A DNA stretch of 24,323 bases from SHZI01 sp040080965 (lineage in GTDB: Bacteria; Pseudomonadota; Gammaproteobacteria; Steroidobacterales; GCA-2729495): NCBI GenBank assembly GCA_040080965.1, contig JBEBHH010000043.1, forward strand, positions 1 through 24,323. The letters run 5' to 3'. Positions 7,155 through 14,447 of the stretch are shown here, piece after piece. Under the pieces are notes generated by a model that saw nothing but the letters and a program-made list of their open reading frames with translations, was not told the origin of the DNA and did not search any database. The translations under genes and the position numbers were made by a program. Within the stretch, counting starts at the first letter, position 1. Every line of letters begins with the position of its first letter.

Positions 7155-7739
7155 CTATCCGCCGAACTTCCAGAGCCCGGATACGCCGAACATCATGGCC
7201 TTGTCTGCGTCCTCGGCATCGACCCAGAGCATCTCGCCCCGGACGCCGAAATCGCCGATGTTCCACTGGACGCCGCCGCCGAGAGCCAGGTCCTCGGAGT
7301 CGGAGCTGCCACTGCTCGGATCGGTGAAGGTGCTTGCGCCTTCGGCGCCGTCGATGCTCAGGAAGGCAATGCCCGCCTTGCCGAACAGCGCCAAGTTCTC
7401 GGTAATCGGGGCGGTCCCTACAGCCATTAATGTAATCATTGACGGCTCGACGGTAACTGGAACCTCTCCGTAAATCGTGTCCGATCCCTTGCCCCAATCC
7501 TGGTAGCCGAGTTCGACCGCGACTGCGTCGGTTACCTGATACCCCGCAAAGATGTTGTACGCGAAGTCGTTGTCGCTGAACGAATCGCAATTATTGCTAC
7601 CAAAACAGTCGACGAATTCTGAGCTCTCGTACGTTGCCGAACCGATGCCCGCGCCCACATAAAAGCCGCCGGCATTGGCGACGAGCGGGGCTCCGCTGGC
7701 GGCGATGGCGGCTATTGCGATCTTCAATTTCGTGTTCAT
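7155..7739 (-). CDS. OmpA/OmpW-like outer-membrane beta-barrel protein
   Basis: 194 residues from ATG 7739, chosen because GGGAGA lies just upstream and a signal peptide (MNTKLKIAIAAIAASG...VANA) starts there. The longer open frame has no signal sequence. The mature protein begins GGFYVGAGIGSATY, the classic first strand of the OMP_b-brl family, and continues NIFAGYQVTDAVAVELGYQDW and FGKAGIAF, ending SGLWKF-GG. A loop holds two cysteines (CFGSNNC) that could form a disulfide. The function of such barrels is usually structural or as small porins. A half-palindrome TTGGC-N5-GCCAA (7758-7772) lies just upstream and could be a LysR-type site, though this is weak. Confidence 0.82.
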   Translation of the reverse strand: MNTKLKIAIAAIAASGAPLVANAGGFYVGAGIGSATYESSEFVDCFGSNNCDSFSDNDFAYNIFAGYQVTDAVAVELGYQDWGKGSDTIYGEVPVTVEPSMITLMAVGTAPITENLALFGKAGIAFLSIDGAEGASTFTDPSSGSSDSEDLALGGGVQWNIGDFGVRGEMLWVDAEDADKAMMFGVSGLWKFGG

Positions 7740-7902
7740 TTGATCTCCCTGAAGTACTTGGCGATTTGCCAACAACAATTGCATCCCTGCAGCCAGAGCC
7801 AAATTCGGGCTCCAGCCTACGATGCTTTTTACCAACAAGCGCGCGAAGGATAGCCCCAGCACTGCGGCGATGCAACGAGGGATTTTCGACAGCATGTTGC
7901 TA

Positions 7903-8883
7903 TTACGCTACATGCGGGGTATCGCCAGCCAGCATCTCCCGGTGCCAGCGGCGGAAGGCGACGGCCGGTGCATCGGTGGCGACGGAAATCTCCCCCAAGT
8001 CATCGGCGGGGCCGGCCTGGGACTCCACCACGATCCGGTCCTCGTCGAGGATGGTGTGATCCACCGACGCGGCGCGGGCCGTGAAGGCCGCCGGATCGGC
8101 GCCCGCCGGCAGGCGGCGCACGGTCATTACCCGGGTGTGGGTCGCCGACACGGGTATCGAGAACACGTGCAGCTTGCCCTCGCCGCTGCCGCCGAAGTGC
8201 AGGACCGAAAGGTTCGGCCGGTACCAGTCCACCCGGAAGCCCTGCCGGCGGGAGCCGAAGTAATTCAGGGTCCTGAAGCCCCACGCCTGGTCCTCCACTT
8301 CCACCGTTGCCACGGCGCCGCCCTCGGCGTGGTCGTGGGTCCAGGCGCCGATGGTGTCCCGGTGCAGGTAGGACGGGTGGGCGAAGTCGATGAAGTTCTC
8401 CACGGCCCGGGTCCAGTGGGCGGTCCAGTGCTGGCAGTAGGTGCCGAACTGGCGGGGTGGTCCCTGCAGCGACGCCGGCAGTTCCGGCGGGGCGGGCCCG
8501 GCTTCGTCCTGAAGGCTGCCGGTGTAGATCCACAGTGCCCCGGCGAGTTCCAGCGCGGGGACCGCCGTGGCCCGGATCGAGCTCACGGCCATGGCGGTGA
8601 GGTCGTTCAGCGGCACGCGGGTGCACACGCCGTCGCCCCGGAAGCGCCAGCCGTGATACCGGCACTGCAGGTTGCCATCGTCAGTGACGGCGCCGAGCGA
8701 CAGGGCCGCGCCCCGGTGCGGGCACCGGTCGAGCAGGGCGTGCCACCGGCCGTCGCCGGCCTGGAAAACCACCAGCCTCTCACCGGCGATCTCGATGGCC
8801 TGGGGGTTGCGCGTCAGTTCCACCAGCGGCAGGACCGGTGTCCACTGCCGCCGCAGGAGAGGAAAGAGCGGGGCGTTGCTCAG
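7903..8883 (-). CDS. Rieske [2Fe-2S] non-heme iron oxygenase, probable CTG start
   Basis: The Rieske cluster ligands are CPHR and CRYHGW, and the mononuclear-iron motif N-x2-D-x2-H-x4-H is in ENFIDFAHPSYLH. From the first conventional start (GTG 8823) the protein has 306 residues, but 20 good codons precede it (…APLFPLLRRQWTPVLPLVEL), and aromatic-W-x-P-V is normally the family's N-terminus. A CTG at 8883 overlaps the upstream TGA (CTGA) and has GAAGG seven bases before it. I take it as the start, giving 326 residues. Family reaction: NADH-driven mono- or dioxygenation or O-demethylation via a separate reductase, which is not encoded here. It is tandem with another Rieske oxygenase. Confidence 0.85.
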   Translation of the reverse strand: MSNAPLFPLLRRQWTPVLPLVELTRNPQAIEIAGERLVVFQAGDGRWHALLDRCPHRGAALSLGAVTDDGNLQCRYHGWRFRGDGVCTRVPLNDLTAMAVSSIRATAVPALELAGALWIYTGSLQDEAGPAPPELPASLQGPPRQFGTYCQHWTAHWTRAVENFIDFAHPSYLHRDTIGAWTHDHAEGGAVATVEVEDQAWGFRTLNYFGSRRQGFRVDWYRPNLSVLHFGGSGEGKLHVFSIPVSATHTRVMTVRRLPAGADPAAFTARAASVDHTILDEDRIVVESQAGPADDLGEISVATDAPAVAFRRWHREMLAGDTPHVA

Positions 8884-10046
8884 CCGGTGGCCTTCACGGC
8901 GCGCACGGGCGTGCTGCCGGTTTCGACGGGCGATGCCGGCACCAGCGGCACGGCTTCCATCACCCAGCCGCGCGTCTCGCGGCGGGCCGGTGAGGGCAGG
9001 GCGTACACCATGTCACCACGGGCGGCGGCCTGGCGCAGGGCCTCGGTGTCGATGCGCCAGCCCCGGCGCGTCCACTCGTCCAGGCTGTCCCGGTAAAGGT
9101 AGATCACCTTGTCGGCCGGCATCAGCAGTTCCCGGGCCCGGGAGGGCGGCGTCATCACGGGCTTCAGTTTCTCGATGACCACGCGATCCTGTTCGGCGAT
9201 GGCGAAGTTGCGCTTGTTGACGATCCTGTCTACCCAGGTCGGCAGCAGCACGTTGCGCATGCAGATGAGGAAGATCTTCGTGTGGTACTCGTCGATCGGC
9301 GTCTCGAAGATGTACTGGTGGATCCAGCGGGTGGGCGTCAGGTGGATCTTGGTCCACATGTTGCTGGGACCCACGTGGCCCGAGCCGGCCTCGAGGTCGC
9401 CGTCGTAGTTGCGCGCCCAGCGCATGACGGGATTCCGGATCGGTGGCGCCTGGAAGTTGAGCATGAAGCCGAAGCCCCAGGGCGTGCTCTCGATGGTCGG
9501 GTCGCCGACCTTGTAGTCGTCCTTCTCGCCCGAGTAGCCGTGGGTCGGGTGGACGAACTCGTTGTGGGCCGGGTCCAGGCCGTTCTCGATGTTGCGCTCG
9601 TAGTTGGACTCCCAGGCGTAGTCCACGATGGTGTGGCGCCAGCCCGGCTGGCCGTACTCGGGCACTTCCAGGATCGGCGGCCGCTCCGCCGCGGGCAGGT
9701 CGCCGAGGAACACGTGGATCAGCCCGTAGCGCTCCTCGACGGGATACGCGTCGATGCGGCCGCGCTGGGGCACGCGATTCTCACTGCCCGGCCCGAGCGA
9801 CGGGATCTTCCTGACGTGGCCGTCGCCGTTGAAGTGCCAGCCATGGTAGGGGCAGGTGACGCAGTCGCCCTTCACCTTGCCTTCGGAGAGCGAAGCGCCC
9901 CGGTGGATGCAGGTATCGCTGAGCGCGTGGGCCTGGCCCTTGCTGTCGCGGAACAGGACGATGTCGTGACCGAGCATGCGCACCTTCTTCGGTGCGGTGC
10001 CCAGGCTGTGGCTCCAGTCGGCGGCGTACCAGAAGTTGATGTACAT
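8880..10046 (-). CDS. Rieske [2Fe-2S] aromatic-ring-hydroxylating oxygenase, large subunit
   Basis: 388 residues from ATG 10046, which has AGGA upstream; a TTG nine bases further up is less likely. Rieske ligands are CIHRG (C46, H48) and CPYHGW (C65, H68). The catalytic-domain motif N-x2-D-x2-H-x4-H (N155 to H166) is complete in NIENGLDPAHNEFVH. The length fits the single-component alpha-type oxygenases (phthalate, vanillate and related families). Electrons would come from a reductase elsewhere. The Pro/Arg-rich last 40 residues look like a linker tail. Its stop overlaps the start of the second Rieske gene, so the two are co-translated. They may form a hetero-oligomer or act in sequence on one aromatic or cyclic substrate. 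Confidence 0.9.
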   Translation of the reverse strand: MYINFWYAADWSHSLGTAPKKVRMLGHDIVLFRDSKGQAHALSDTCIHRGASLSEGKVKGDCVTCPYHGWHFNGDGHVRKIPSLGPGSENRVPQRGRIDAYPVEERYGLIHVFLGDLPAAERPPILEVPEYGQPGWRHTIVDYAWESNYERNIENGLDPAHNEFVHPTHGYSGEKDDYKVGDPTIESTPWGFGFMLNFQAPPIRNPVMRWARNYDGDLEAGSGHVGPSNMWTKIHLTPTRWIHQYIFETPIDEYHTKIFLICMRNVLLPTWVDRIVNKRNFAIAEQDRVVIEKLKPVMTPPSRARELLMPADKVIYLYRDSLDEWTRRGWRIDTEALRQAAARGDMVYALPSPARRETRGWVMEAVPLVPASPVETGSTPVRAVKATG

Positions 10047-10126
10047 GGAAGGCAATCCTGCGGCGGGTGACGTTAGTCTTTCGTGCCGCGGCAGGGTCCG
10101 GATTCAGGCGCGCCGGAGCGGAAGTA

Positions 10127-10315
10127 CTATCGGAGAAACAGCTGGGCAATCCCGACGCCAACCGTGATGCCACCGCCGCCGAAGATGACCAGCTCGTACC
10201 ACCGGGCCTTCTTCGCCGTGAGCAAGGCCTCGGCGGCGGCTTGTACAGCCTCGGCCGTGGCCTGCCGGGTCTGGGCCAGCTTAAGGTCGATGTCGACGAG
10301 GTGGTCGTCGCTCAT
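10127..10315 (-). CDS. small single-pass membrane protein of unknown function
   Basis: 62 residues beginning MSDDHLVDIDLK. An Ala/Gln-rich amphipathic helix (about 10-36, a possible short coiled coil) leads to a C-terminal transmembrane segment (VIFGGGGITVGVGIAQLFL, about 42-60). I do not recognise the family. The layout is that of a tail-anchored helper protein. No Shine-Dalgarno precedes the ATG, but TATATT lies six bases before it, so the mRNA could be leaderless. A longer frame starting at 10357 is less likely. Neighbours: Uup upstream beyond a palindrome, and the Rieske genes downstream. Confidence 0.5.
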   Translation of the reverse strand: MSDDHLVDIDLKLAQTRQATAEAVQAAAEALLTAKKARWYELVIFGGGGITVGVGIAQLFLR

Positions 10316-10388
10316 GGGCTGAATATAACACCGCGTTCCAGCCGGTACCCGGCGCAAATCCCGGCATTTGGCCGGGAAAACCGGATCA

Positions 10389-10430
10389 GGGACATGCCTG
10401 CTTTCGCAGTGCGGAAATCAGGCATGTCCC
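10389..10430. repeat. second palindrome type (GGGACATGCCTG), just after the uup stop
   Basis: The left arm GGGACATGCCTG (10389-10400) pairs perfectly with 10419-10430. Inside, TTTCGCA and TGCGGAAA almost pair as well, so the whole 42 bases can fold into one imperfect hairpin with a tiny loop. It lies three bases beyond the stop of uup (10434) and may end its transcript. The sequence is unrelated to the GTAG family. Similar GGGACA-headed palindromes are, from memory, dispersed in many proteobacterial genomes. Confidence 0.75.
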
Positions 10431-10433
10431 CGT

Positions 10434-12335
10434 TTACTCTTTCATGTCTTCGAGTTCCAGCCACCGGGCCGTGACCTGCTCGTGCTCCTGCTGCTTGGCC
10501 CGCAGCGCGTCCAGCACCGGCACGGTTTCGTGCCAGGCCTTGTCGTAGAACCCCTTCGCTGCCGTCTGGCGTTCCAGCGCCTTGATCTCGGCCTCCAGCG
10601 CCTCGATTTTCGGCGGCAGTGAGTCCAGCTCACGCTGGTCCTTGTAGCTCAGGCGGCGGTTCTGGCGCGCGGCCTGCTTGCGCTTTTCCGAGGCGGTCAC
10701 CGGCGGCTCGATGCCCTTCTGGGCATGGGGGTTGTCGGTCTCGGCGAGGGGGCGGCCCTGGCGCAGCCAGTCGGTGTAGCCGCCCACGTAGCGCTCGATG
10801 TGGCCGTTGGGCTCGAAGGCAAAGACGCTGGTGACGACGGAGTCGAGGAACATGCGGTCGTGGCTGACCACGATGAGCGTGCCCTTGTACTCGTCGAGCC
10901 GGTCCTCGAGCACCTCGAGGGTCTCCACGTCCAGGTCGTTGGTGGGTTCGTCGAGGATCAGGAAGTTGGAGGGCTTGGTGAACAGCCGCGCCAGGATCAC
11001 CCGGTTGCGCTCGCCGCCGGACAGTGACTTCACCGGCGTCATGGCCCGCTTCGCACTGAAGAGGAAGCCGCGCAGGTAGCCGATGACGTGCCGGTCGTGG
11101 CCGTTGATCTTCACATAGTCGCTGCCGTTGCCCACGATGTAGGCCACGCTCTTCTCCGGGTCCAGCGTTTCCCGCAGCTGGCCGAAGTAGCCGATCTCCA
11201 GCGCCGTACCCTGCTTGATCAGGCCGTCGCGCGGCGTGATCTCGCCGAGCAGGATGCGCAGCAGGGTGCTTTTGCCCACGCCGTTGTTGCCGAGCAGGCC
11301 GATCCGGTCGCCGCGCATGATCCTGCAGGAGAAGTCCTTGATGAGCTCCTCGCCGCGATAGCCGTGGGTGACGTGCTTCGCCTCGATGACCTTGCGGCCC
11401 GACTGCTCCGCCGATTCGATGGAAATCTGCGCCCGGTTCAGGCGCGTCAGGCGCGACGCGTACTCCTCGCGCAGGGCCTCCAGGCGCCGCACCCGGTTCT
11501 GGTTCCGGTGCCGGCGGGCCTTCACGCCCTGGCGAATCCAGATTTCCTCCTCGTCCAGCTTCTTGTCGAAGAGTTTGTTGGCCGTGGCCTCGTCCTCGAG
11601 CATCTTCTCCTTGCGCTCCAGGTACTCGTCGTAGCTGCCGGGGAAGCTGAGCAGCCGGCCGCGGTCGAGTTCGCAGATGCGCGTCGCGAGCTTGTCGAGG
11701 AAGGCCCGGTCGTGGGTGATGAACAGCACGGCGCCCTGCCAGGAGCGGATGCGGTTCTCCAGCCACTGGATCGTGACGATGTCCAGGTGGTTGGTGGGCT
11801 CGTCGAGGAGCAGCAGGTCGGGCTTGCTGATCAGCGCCTTCGCGAGCCCAACGCGCCGGCGCCAGCCGCCGGACAGCTCGCCGATGGGCTGGTCGGGCGG
11901 CAGCATCATCTCGGTCATCATGAGCTCGACGCGCTGGTCGATGCGCCAGCCGTCGAGCTCGTCGATGCGGTGCTGGAGGACGTCGAGGCGTTTCAGCCCG
12001 GCCTTGTCGAGGTTCTGGTGTGCGAGCTGCTCGTACTCGTCCACCAGGGCCTTGAGGTCGGCGAGGCCCTCGGCCACCACCTGGCGTACCGTCCAGTCGA
12101 GGGTCTCCGGCAGGTCCTGGTCGAGCGTGCTCATGACCAGGCCGTTCCGGTACTGGATCAGGCCGCTGTCGGGCTGGACCACACCGGTGATCAGGCGGAA
12201 GAGGGAGGTCTTGCCCGTGCCGTTGCGCCCGATCAGGCACACGCGCTCCCCGGGATCGATTTCGAAACCGACGTGGACCAGCAGCTTCTGCTCGCCATAG
12301 GCGAGCGAAACGTCATCGAGACGGACGAGGGACAT
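10434..12335 (-). CDS. uup: ABC-F family ATPase Uup
   Basis: 633 residues, the usual Uup length. It has two ABC cassettes without membrane segments. First cassette: Walker A GRNGTGKT (36-43), signature LSGGWRRRVGLAKAL, Walker B LLLLDEPTNHLD. Second cassette: GNNGVGKST, LSGGERNRVILARL, and LILDEPTNDLDVETLEVLED, the last being characteristic of Uup. The inter-cassette linker is long and charged. A C-terminal region (SYKDQRELDSLPPKIEALEAEIKALE) forms the Uup coiled coil. Known role: ABC-F proteins act on the ribosome. Uup is also linked to precise transposon excision and binds branched DNA through its C-terminal domain. Its promoter is probably the TATAAT at 12376-12371, shared with the divergent SDR gene. 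Confidence 0.93.
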   Translation of the reverse strand: MSLVRLDDVSLAYGEQKLLVHVGFEIDPGERVCLIGRNGTGKTSLFRLITGVVQPDSGLIQYRNGLVMSTLDQDLPETLDWTVRQVVAEGLADLKALVDEYEQLAHQNLDKAGLKRLDVLQHRIDELDGWRIDQRVELMMTEMMLPPDQPIGELSGGWRRRVGLAKALISKPDLLLLDEPTNHLDIVTIQWLENRIRSWQGAVLFITHDRAFLDKLATRICELDRGRLLSFPGSYDEYLERKEKMLEDEATANKLFDKKLDEEEIWIRQGVKARRHRNQNRVRRLEALREEYASRLTRLNRAQISIESAEQSGRKVIEAKHVTHGYRGEELIKDFSCRIMRGDRIGLLGNNGVGKSTLLRILLGEITPRDGLIKQGTALEIGYFGQLRETLDPEKSVAYIVGNGSDYVKINGHDRHVIGYLRGFLFSAKRAMTPVKSLSGGERNRVILARLFTKPSNFLILDEPTNDLDVETLEVLEDRLDEYKGTLIVVSHDRMFLDSVVTSVFAFEPNGHIERYVGGYTDWLRQGRPLAETDNPHAQKGIEPPVTASEKRKQAARQNRRLSYKDQRELDSLPPKIEALEAEIKALERQTAAKGFYDKAWHETVPVLDALRAKQQEHEQVTARWLELEDMKE

Positions 12336-12370
12336 GGTGCGTGGGGGTGGCTTCCGGAAACGTGGCGCGC

Positions 12371-12378
12371 ATTATACT
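12371..12378. promoter_or_regulatory. overlapping divergent -10 elements between uup and the SDR gene
   Basis: The eight bases ATTATACT contain TATACT on the plus strand (12373-12378, toward the SDR gene at 12419) and a perfect TATAAT on the minus strand (12376-12371, toward uup at 12335). The -35 regions are weak on both sides. Spacing to each start leaves short 5' leaders of roughly 30 bases, consistent with real promoters. Confidence 0.5.
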
Positions 12379-12418
12379 GACCAGTGAGGCGCCGGGTTTG
12401 GCAGCCGGAAAACAACCC

Positions 12419-13321
12419 ATGGCCAGTTTTGACAGGCGCTCGACCGCGGAACAGGTGACGGCCGGGCTGGACCTGGCCGGCCGGACCGCCCTGGTCACGG
12501 GCGCCACGTCGGGCATCGGCCTCGAAACGGCCCGGGTCCTGGCCCTGCGAGGGGCCCACGTACTCGTCACGGGCCGCACCCTGGAGAAGGCCCGGGCCGC
12601 CTCCGCATCAATTCCGGGCCGCGCCACGCCCCTGGCCTGCGAACTCGAGGATTTCGACGCGGTGGCGGAATGCGCCAGCCGCGTGAGCCAGCTCGGCGTG
12701 CCCCTCGACATGCTGATCTGCAATGCCGGCATCATGGCGCCCCCGCGGCTGGAGCTGGTCCGCGGCCTCGAGAAGCAGTTCGTCGCCAACCACCTCGGCC
12801 ACTTCCTGCTGGTGAACCGGCTGCTGGACGCGGTCCGGGCGGCGCCCGCCGGGAGGGTGGTGATGATCAGCAGCAGCGCCCACAAGTGGGCGCCACCGGG
12901 CGGCATCGCGTTCAACAACCTGACGGGCGACAAGGGCTACGACCCGCGGGCGTTCTACGGCCAGTCGAAGCTGGCGAACGCACTGGTGGCCCGGGAGCTG
13001 GCGAGACGCCTCGCGGGCACCACGACGACCGCCAACGCCGCGCACCCCGGGCTGATCATCACAAACATCATCCGCTACATCCCGCCGTGGCAGCAGTGGC
13101 TGGCCCCGCTGGTGGGGCCGCTCCTGCGGTCACGGATCAAGACGACGGCCCAGGGCGCGGCGACCACCTGCTACGTGGCCGCGCACCCGGACGTGGCCGG
13201 GATCAGCGGCCGCTACTTCGCCGACTGCGCGATCGCGACGCCCGAGAAGGTGATGGAAGACGATGCGCTTGCGTCCCGGCTATGGACAGAGTCCGAGAGC
13301 CTGCTGAGGACCTGGCTGTGA
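12419..13321 (+). CDS. short-chain dehydrogenase/reductase (retinol dehydrogenase-like)
   Basis: 300 residues from ATG 12419. The earlier GTG at 12341 would place the start upstream of the probable -10 element. The nucleotide motif is TGATSGIG (27-34), NAG is at 102-104, catalytic Ser is in ISSSAHKW (150-157) and Y-x3-K is in FYGQSKLANA (Tyr180, Lys184). It is longer than the classical 250 residues, with a C-terminal extension like the animal RDH11-14 / WW-oxidoreductase group. NAD(P)H-linked oxidoreduction of an alcohol/ketone, substrate unknown. Its stop overlaps the next start (GTGA at 13318), so the pair is translationally coupled. Confidence 0.9.
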   Translation: MASFDRRSTAEQVTAGLDLAGRTALVTGATSGIGLETARVLALRGAHVLVTGRTLEKARAASASIPGRATPLACELEDFDAVAECASRVSQLGVPLDMLICNAGIMAPPRLELVRGLEKQFVANHLGHFLLVNRLLDAVRAAPAGRVVMISSSAHKWAPPGGIAFNNLTGDKGYDPRAFYGQSKLANALVARELARRLAGTTTTANAAHPGLIITNIIRYIPPWQQWLAPLVGPLLRSRIKTTAQGAATTCYVAAHPDVAGISGRYFADCAIATPEKVMEDDALASRLWTESESLLRTWL

Positions 13322-13884
13322 TCCGGCGACTGGTTGCCCTCGTACTGCTGGCCGGTTCCCCGACGGTTTCCATGGCTGCTCCCGTGGCCGACGCTGAGCG
13401 AGTCCCCATCGACCTCCGCCGCACGACCCTGATCGTGCGGGACATGGAAAACTCCCTGCGCTTCTACCGCGACGCGCTGGGCCTGAAGGTCGTCTATGAC
13501 AACGTCATCCGCACGCCCCGCGCGGCGGCCAGCGACGAGGCGGCCCAGCGCTCGCTCCGGCTGGTCTTCGTGCGGGCCAACGACGATTTCATCGGCATCA
13601 TCGGGCTGATCGAGTACCGGAAGCCCGTGAAGGCGCCGCCTGCCCTGCCGCCGGACGCGTTCAGCATCGGCACCAACGTCTTGCTGTTCAACGCCAAGGA
13701 TCTGGACGGGACCTTTGCGAAGGCGCGCGCCGTGCCGGGCGTGACCATCGTGGAGGAACCGGTGGAGACCACGTACCCGGGTTACGACGGAAAGCCACCG
13801 ATCCCGGTTCGGGTGAGCACGCTGAGGGACCCCGATGGGTTCACCATCGAGCTGAACCAGCTGCTGGTAGACAAAGTGCGATGA
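13318..13884 (+). CDS. VOC-superfamily (glyoxalase-like) protein with signal peptide
   Basis: 188 residues from a GTG overlapping the SDR stop. The N-terminus MIRRLVALVLLAG...SMAA is a Sec-type signal peptide with cleavage near residue 20. The VOC/glyoxalase domain follows: RRTTLIVRDMENSLRFYRDALGLKVVYD and a C-terminal half ending LRDPDGFTIELNQ, where the Glu is a usual metal ligand. Function in the cell envelope is unknown; most VOC enzymes are cytoplasmic. It is coupled to the SDR gene and may act on its product or be a binding protein. Six bases after its stop lies a half copy of the GTAG repeat. Confidence 0.8.
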   Translation: MIRRLVALVLLAGSPTVSMAAPVADAERVPIDLRRTTLIVRDMENSLRFYRDALGLKVVYDNVIRTPRAAASDEAAQRSLRLVFVRANDDFIGIIGLIEYRKPVKAPPALPPDAFSIGTNVLLFNAKDLDGTFAKARAVPGVTIVEEPVETTYPGYDGKPPIPVRVSTLRDPDGFTIELNQLLVDKVR

Positions 13885-13890
13885 ATCACA

Positions 13891-13913
13891 GTAGGAGCGC
13901 CGACCGGCGCGAC
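13891..13913. repeat. half copy of the GTAG repeat (copy D)
   Basis: A single 23-base arm beginning GTAGGAGCGCCGACC is identical to the reverse complement of the right arm of copy C (20588-20610). No inverted partner follows. It fills most of the 33-base gap between the VOC gene stop and the CoA-binding protein start (13918). Here the TAG is not used as a stop codon, because the upstream gene already ended at TGA 13882-13884. Confidence 0.85.
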
Positions 13914-13917
13914 GCCC

Positions 13918-14331
13918 ATGACCCCAACTGATGACCTTATCCGCTCCACCCTGCAGTCGGTCCGCACCATCGCCGTCGTCGGCGCTTCCAACAAGCTCCA
14001 CCGTGCCTCCCACGGCGTCATGCGTTTCCTGCAGGCACGCGGCTACCGCTGCATCCCCGTGAATCCGTCACTGGCCGGGCAGAGCCTGCTCGACGAGACC
14101 GTCCACGCCGATCTCCGGTCCATCGCCGGGCCTGTCGACATGGTCGACGTCTTCCGCAACTCGGCCGACGCCGGTCCCGTGGTGGACGAAGCCATCGCCA
14201 TCGGTGCGAAGGTGGTGTGGATGCAGCTCGGTGTGATCAATCCGGAGGCCGCAGAACGGGGCTGTGCGGCGGGACTCACCGTGATCATGGACCGGTGCCC
14301 GGCGATCGAGATCCCGCGGCTGGGTTTGTAA
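13918..14331 (+). CDS. CoA-binding domain protein (YccU type)
   Basis: 137 residues with a Rossmann-like CoA-binding fold: IAVVGASNKLHRASHGVMRFLQARGYRCIPVNP (18-50) and the closing IMDRCPAIEIPRLGL, both diagnostic of CoA_binding_2 proteins. Stand-alone members bind CoA or acyl-CoA; the physiological role is unclear. The start codon lies four bases after the half GTAG repeat, and no ordinary ribosome-binding site is seen at the right distance: the AGGAG in the repeat head is about 20 bases away. Translation may depend on read-through coupling or on repeat structure. Confidence 0.9.
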   Translation: MTPTDDLIRSTLQSVRTIAVVGASNKLHRASHGVMRFLQARGYRCIPVNPSLAGQSLLDETVHADLRSIAGPVDMVDVFRNSADAGPVVDEAIAIGAKVVWMQLGVINPEAAERGCAAGLTVIMDRCPAIEIPRLGL

Positions 14332-14447
14332 GGGTCCGGTTCGTGGCCGGGGCAGCCGGGTTAGCCGGCTACGCTCTGGGTGTTTCCGCGTATACCTGTT
14401 CAGGTCCTGCGCTGTGCACAATTGGCCTTGCAGCGAAAGGACTCCCA

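Noticed and set aside
10630..12380. Long open frames overlapping uup (10630-12240 minus; 11088-12380 plus)
   Set aside because: They are shadows in GC-rich coding sequence: Arg/Ala/Gly/Pro-rich without domains, while uup has full motifs in its own frame.
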